8,198 nt of DNA, taken from an uncultured Bacteroidota bacterium (GTDB lineage: Bacteria; Bacteroidota; Bacteroidia; Chitinophagales; Chitinophagaceae). Below, in pieces: positions 5,418-8,198 of the stretch. The translations under genes were made by a program, and so were the position numbers. The stretch covers positions 1 to 8,198 of the forward strand of contig CAIWHF010000291.1 in assembly GCA_903912405.1 (NCBI GenBank), given 5' to 3'. The notes under the pieces are model-generated. The model was not told the origin of the DNA and searched no databases. It saw only the letters and a program-made list of their open reading frames with translations. Numbering within the stretch: the first letter of the stretch is position 1; every line of letters starts with the position of its first letter.

Positions 5418-6758
5418 CTATAATTCTATGTTTTCATCCCCTTCTTTATAGGGCACATAGGATACAATAAACTGAAACATCTCATCGGTAGTTTTCATAC
5501 TACCTTTATTGTCGCTAACTAATCTTGGAGGAGTAAATGGATTTAATACATTTTTTACCGTATTGTCATACACCCCTTCAGCAATCATTAAACTGCCTTT
5601 GGGGATTTTTATTAATTTAGGAAAAGTGTAAAAATACTGCCAATTAAAATCCCAATTGGGTATATGAATCAAGGGTATGGTATCACCCTTTGGCACAACC
5701 GCATAGGCTTTAAAAGATTTGCCTAATAAATGCATATGTGGATTAATAGTAACTACTGAAATGTCATTTGGAATAATATATTGACTATGTACTTTTTTAA
5801 CGGTATTTGGAAAAATTAATAAATTTGGCAATACGGGTGCTATGCCTAATGTACCTAATTGAAACTCTTGAAGGGGGCGTTTAGGGGGTATTTTAGCAAA
5901 GTAAATTTTTATATAAGAACTATCCCATAGGTCTGATTTAGAACTGCCATAATGTAAATCATTCAATAAAAAACATCCTTTTTTAGGTAGTAAATAACCT
6001 CCAATGCCGTTCTTATAGATTTGTGCATATACGCCTGGCAAATAATTGACCACTGATTTTTGTAATGCCGGATACGTACCATCATCGTTAGGTAAATCCA
6101 TTTTTTCAAACACCTGTTTTATTGAACTATCATGCGAAGTTGGCAGCAAATATTCGCCTGCAAAAACCGTTTTTTTCTTTCCATCTTCATATTTTACTAG
6201 ATCGCCATTAACATGGTGGACTACTTGGTGTTTGCCGGGTACAAATTCAATAACACTTACATAAGTGTCTGTAGGTAATTCAAAAGGTACTTTTACAATT
6301 AAAAATTGATCATTAGCATGTTGTTTGATAAAGGAAGGCTTAATCGCTAAAATTAAATCTGGCTTACCTAAAGTATAGGGATTTTGATTTAATTCATTAT
6401 TAGCCTGCCCTATTGTATCTCCTTCTTTTAATCCATCATTGATCCATTTAGAAATTAATTGTTTATCATATACATCTAAAATGCGTTGATTAAGAAAACT
6501 ACTATAATGAGGATCGGCAGGCCAAGGAGGCATAATATTATTTTCAACTACATATTTAATAGAAGATGAAAAACGTTTTGCTTCTTCAAAACTAGTAAGG
6601 GGAAGATGACCAGAATTCTTATAATGACAATAATTGCAATGGGTTTGAAGTAAAGGCTTAATATATGCTTTATAGGTAACTAGATCGGGCAACTTTCTTT
6701 CCTGACTACAAGCCATCCCTACTATACTCATAATGAAAAGAAAACGAATATTAAACAT
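5418..6758 (-). CDS. Lipoprotein with cytochrome c and copper monooxygenase-like domains
   Basis: This 446-residue protein resembles bacterial relatives of the copper type II, ascorbate-dependent monooxygenases (PHM/DBM family) that carry a fused haem domain. Residues 1-17 form a signal sequence ending in GMAC; Cys17 is the probable lipidation site, with a non-canonical Gly at -3. Residues about 27-112 form a c-type haem domain with CNYCH at 41-45 and a likely axial Met76 in MPPW. The copper domain has His181-His182, His269 in LHYG, His341 and His343 in HMHLLGK, and Met427 in DEMF. These match in order and wording the three CuH and three CuM ligands of PHM. Only Cys262 lies in this domain, so the disulfides of animal PHM are absent. 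It should act in the periplasm or at the cell surface, hydroxylating an unknown substrate with electrons through the haem. Its ATG overlaps the upstream membrane-protein gene by 8 bp. Copper and haem binding are predictions. Confidence 0.85.
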   Translation of the reverse strand: MFNIRFLFIMSIVGMACSQERKLPDLVTYKAYIKPLLQTHCNYCHYKNSGHLPLTSFEEAKRFSSSIKYVVENNIMPPWPADPHYSSFLNQRILDVYDKQLISKWINDGLKEGDTIGQANNELNQNPYTLGKPDLILAIKPSFIKQHANDQFLIVKVPFELPTDTYVSVIEFVPGKHQVVHHVNGDLVKYEDGKKKTVFAGEYLLPTSHDSSIKQVFEKMDLPNDDGTYPALQKSVVNYLPGVYAQIYKNGIGGYLLPKKGCFLLNDLHYGSSKSDLWDSSYIKIYFAKIPPKRPLQEFQLGTLGIAPVLPNLLIFPNTVKKVHSQYIIPNDISVVTINPHMHLLGKSFKAYAVVPKGDTIPLIHIPNWDFNWQYFYTFPKLIKIPKGSLMIAEGVYDNTVKNVLNPFTPPRLVSDNKGSMKTTDEMFQFIVSYVPYKEGDENIEL

Positions 6759-7677
6759 GTTTTTTAGTTTTTGATAAGCGACCTAAAAGTATACTAACAT
6801 TTAATTCGTAACCAATTAATAATAAAATGGTATTCATCCATATCCACACCATGAAAGCTATTAAAGTACCAATAGAACCATACACTTTATTGTAATTAAT
6901 GAAGTTATTCACCAATAAAAAGAAAACAGTGGTTACGATACTTATCATGATTGTTGCAAAAAATGCACCGATAGAAAAATGAGGAAAGGTTTGCACTACT
7001 GATGGCGCATATCTATAAATTAGCGAAATAGCATAAAAGGTTATTAAAAAAACAAGCAACAAACTTGATACTTTTAACAGCGCTAAATTCAATTGAAATT
7101 CTAACAAAATAGTATTTAGGATCGATGATTGTAAAACCAAAACGACCAAACTAAGGCATACAACTATTAATAAGAGCACAGTTAATTTTACAGCGGTCCA
7201 TCTGCGCATAAACTGGGAGCGTTTCTTGTAAACAGAACTACTTTTGTCGAAACTGCGCATTAACCCCAATAAGCCATTTGAGGAGTAATAAAGGGTTAGT
7301 ATAATACCAAAAGATAATAAATCAGAATGTTGATTTGTAAGAAAGTCTATAATTACTTGATTTATAGATCTACTGATACTCTTATTGGGTATGATCATGG
7401 ATACCGTATTTACAATAGTTGTTTGCATACCATTAACTGGTAAATAAGGCAAGAGTGTAAATAAAAATAATAAAGTAGGTGGTATGGCCATCAAAAAATT
7501 AAACGTAACAGCAGCGGCTCTGTCTGTTAAGCTATTTTTCTTCAATTCATTGAAAAAGAAATTGAGTACTTCATATAATGTTAGTCTTCCAAAACCAGGC
7601 AAAACAATTTTCTTCATTATTTTAAATGAAAATTGCACTGGCTTTGTTCTAACGATCAACCATTCTAATTTGGTCAT
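6751..7677 (-). CDS. YihY/BrkB (UPF0761) family inner-membrane protein
   Basis: This 308-residue protein matches the YihY/BrkB family by its layout and motifs. The cytoplasmic N-terminus leads into the family segment LTDRAAAVTFNFL (50-62). About six membrane helices are seen near 59-80, 119-137, 162-183, 198-220, 234-258 and 268-297. The YRYAP motif is at 221-225, YGSIG at 266-270 and GYELN at 289-293. The tail is short and basic. Despite the old name 'ribonuclease BN', members are not RNase; their transport or other function is not established. The ATG at 7677 lies 3 nt after the stop of the peptidase gene, and the 3' end overlaps the next gene by 8 bp, so translation of the three genes is probably coupled. 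An in-frame ATG at codon 21 is an alternative start, but the neighbouring stop favours the longer form. Confidence 0.9.
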   Translation of the reverse strand: MTKLEWLIVRTKPVQFSFKIMKKIVLPGFGRLTLYEVLNFFFNELKKNSLTDRAAAVTFNFLMAIPPTLLFLFTLLPYLPVNGMQTTIVNTVSMIIPNKSISRSINQVIIDFLTNQHSDLLSFGIILTLYYSSNGLLGLMRSFDKSSSVYKKRSQFMRRWTAVKLTVLLLIVVCLSLVVLVLQSSILNTILLEFQLNLALLKVSSLLLVFLITFYAISLIYRYAPSVVQTFPHFSIGAFFATIMISIVTTVFFLLVNNFINYNKVYGSIGTLIAFMVWIWMNTILLLIGYELNVSILLGRLSKTKKHV

Positions 7678-7680
7678 GCA

Positions 7681-8198
7681 CTAAAGATTTTTAAGAATAT
7701 AATCTGTTATGCGCTTGTATAGTTGATAGCGTGTAGATCCTCCATAAATACCGTGGTTTCTATTGGGATAAGTTTCGGAATCAAATTGTTTATTGTACTT
7801 AATTAAGTTATTAATTAAACTCATTTCATTTTGTACATGCACATTATCATCTGCCGTACCATGAATTAGTAATAAATTCCCTTTTAGCATATGTGCCATT
7901 TGATCAGGTGCATTATCATCATATCCTGCAGCATTTTCTTGTGGAGTACGCATATAACGCTCTGTATAGATGTTATCATAATACCTCCAATTGGTTACAG
8001 GCGCAACAGAAACGGCGGTTTTGAATATACTATTACCTTTTAAGATACACGTTGCACTCATAAAGCCACCAAAGCTCCAACCCCAAATACCAATTCGGCT
8101 TGGATCTACATACGATAAAGTAGCAAAGTACTTAGCAACATTCATTTGATCTTCGCTTTCATATTTACCTAACTGCAAATAGGTAGCCTTTTTAAAAT
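7681..8198 (-). CDS. DPP-IV-like S9 family serine peptidase, C-terminal part
   Basis: The frame is open to the right edge, so the gene's 5' end lies outside the window; 171 residues of the catalytic alpha/beta-hydrolase domain are visible. The nucleophile Ser is in GWSFGG (Ser codon 8074-8076). The acidic residue is the first Asp of GTADDNVH (codon 7849-7851), and the His is in NHG (codon 7753-7755). Order and wording match dipeptidyl peptidase IV and related S9B enzymes, which remove Xaa-Pro or Xaa-Ala dipeptides from the N-termini of peptides, usually in the periplasm in this phylum. Full-length relatives have about 700 residues, with an N-terminal beta-propeller. A TTG at 8176-8178 is internal, since coding similarity (FKKATYLQLGKYE) continues upstream of it. 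This is the first visible gene of a three-gene operon. Confidence 0.92.
   Translation of the reverse strand, partial: FKKATYLQLGKYESEDQMNVAKYFATLSYVDPSRIGIWGWSFGGFMSATCILKGNSIFKTAVSVAPVTNWRYYDNIYTERYMRTPQENAAGYDDNAPDQMAHMLKGNLLLIHGTADDNVHVQNEMSLINNLIKYNKQFDSETYPNRNHGIYGGSTRYQLYKRITDYILKNL

Noticed and set aside
6046..6264. Plus-strand open frame inside the haem-copper protein gene
   Set aside because: It is antisense to a region coding for the conserved HHVNG segment and shows nothing recognisable. The plus-strand frame at 7484-7684 is rejected for the same reason.
8176..8178. TTG as the start of a short 165-residue hydrolase
   Set aside because: The same frame continues to the right edge with residues typical of DPP-IV enzymes, so this is an internal Leu codon of a longer peptidase.

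Overview
The window is most likely chromosomal DNA from a member of the Bacteroidota, plausibly the Chitinophagales, although the order is an inference. The evidence is an AT-rich composition, start sites with almost no Shine-Dalgarno signal, TAnnTTTG-like -7 promoter boxes, signal peptides that end in 'FAQ' or run into a lipoprotein cysteine, a GldA-type ABC ATPase, and a secreted VCBS/FG-GAP protein. I see no tRNA, rRNA, CRISPR array, insertion sequence or phage gene. Coding density is high, and no stretch longer than about 95 bases lacks a gene.

Left part (1-2236, minus strand): a short-chain dehydrogenase/reductase that begins with TTG is followed after 4 nt by a secreted protein with repeated calcium-binding loops. 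The secreted protein runs off the left edge. A 93-bp divergent intergenic region (2237-2329) separates this pair from a plus-strand operon. That operon holds purE (purine biosynthesis) and a PhoH-family ATPase, which also begins with TTG. A strong hairpin with T-runs on both sides (3821-3853) ends the operon and also serves the convergent gldA-like gene.

Middle (3852-5341, minus strand): a gldA-like ABC transporter ATPase, and upstream of it a small lipoprotein with a complete six-cysteine EGF-like domain. The lipoprotein gene has its own 12-bp-stem terminator and probably its own promoter, so the two genes look like separate transcription units.

Right part (5418-8198, minus strand): a tightly packed operon. 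In transcription order it holds the C-terminal part of a DPP-IV-like S9 serine peptidase (5' end beyond the right edge), a YihY/BrkB-type membrane protein 3 nt later, and a predicted lipoprotein overlapping that gene by 8 bp. The lipoprotein joins an N-terminal c-type haem domain to a domain that keeps all six copper-ligand positions of peptidylglycine/dopamine monooxygenases. This haem-copper protein is the most interesting item in the window. Its substrate is unknown and its link to the co-transcribed peptidase is only suggestive.
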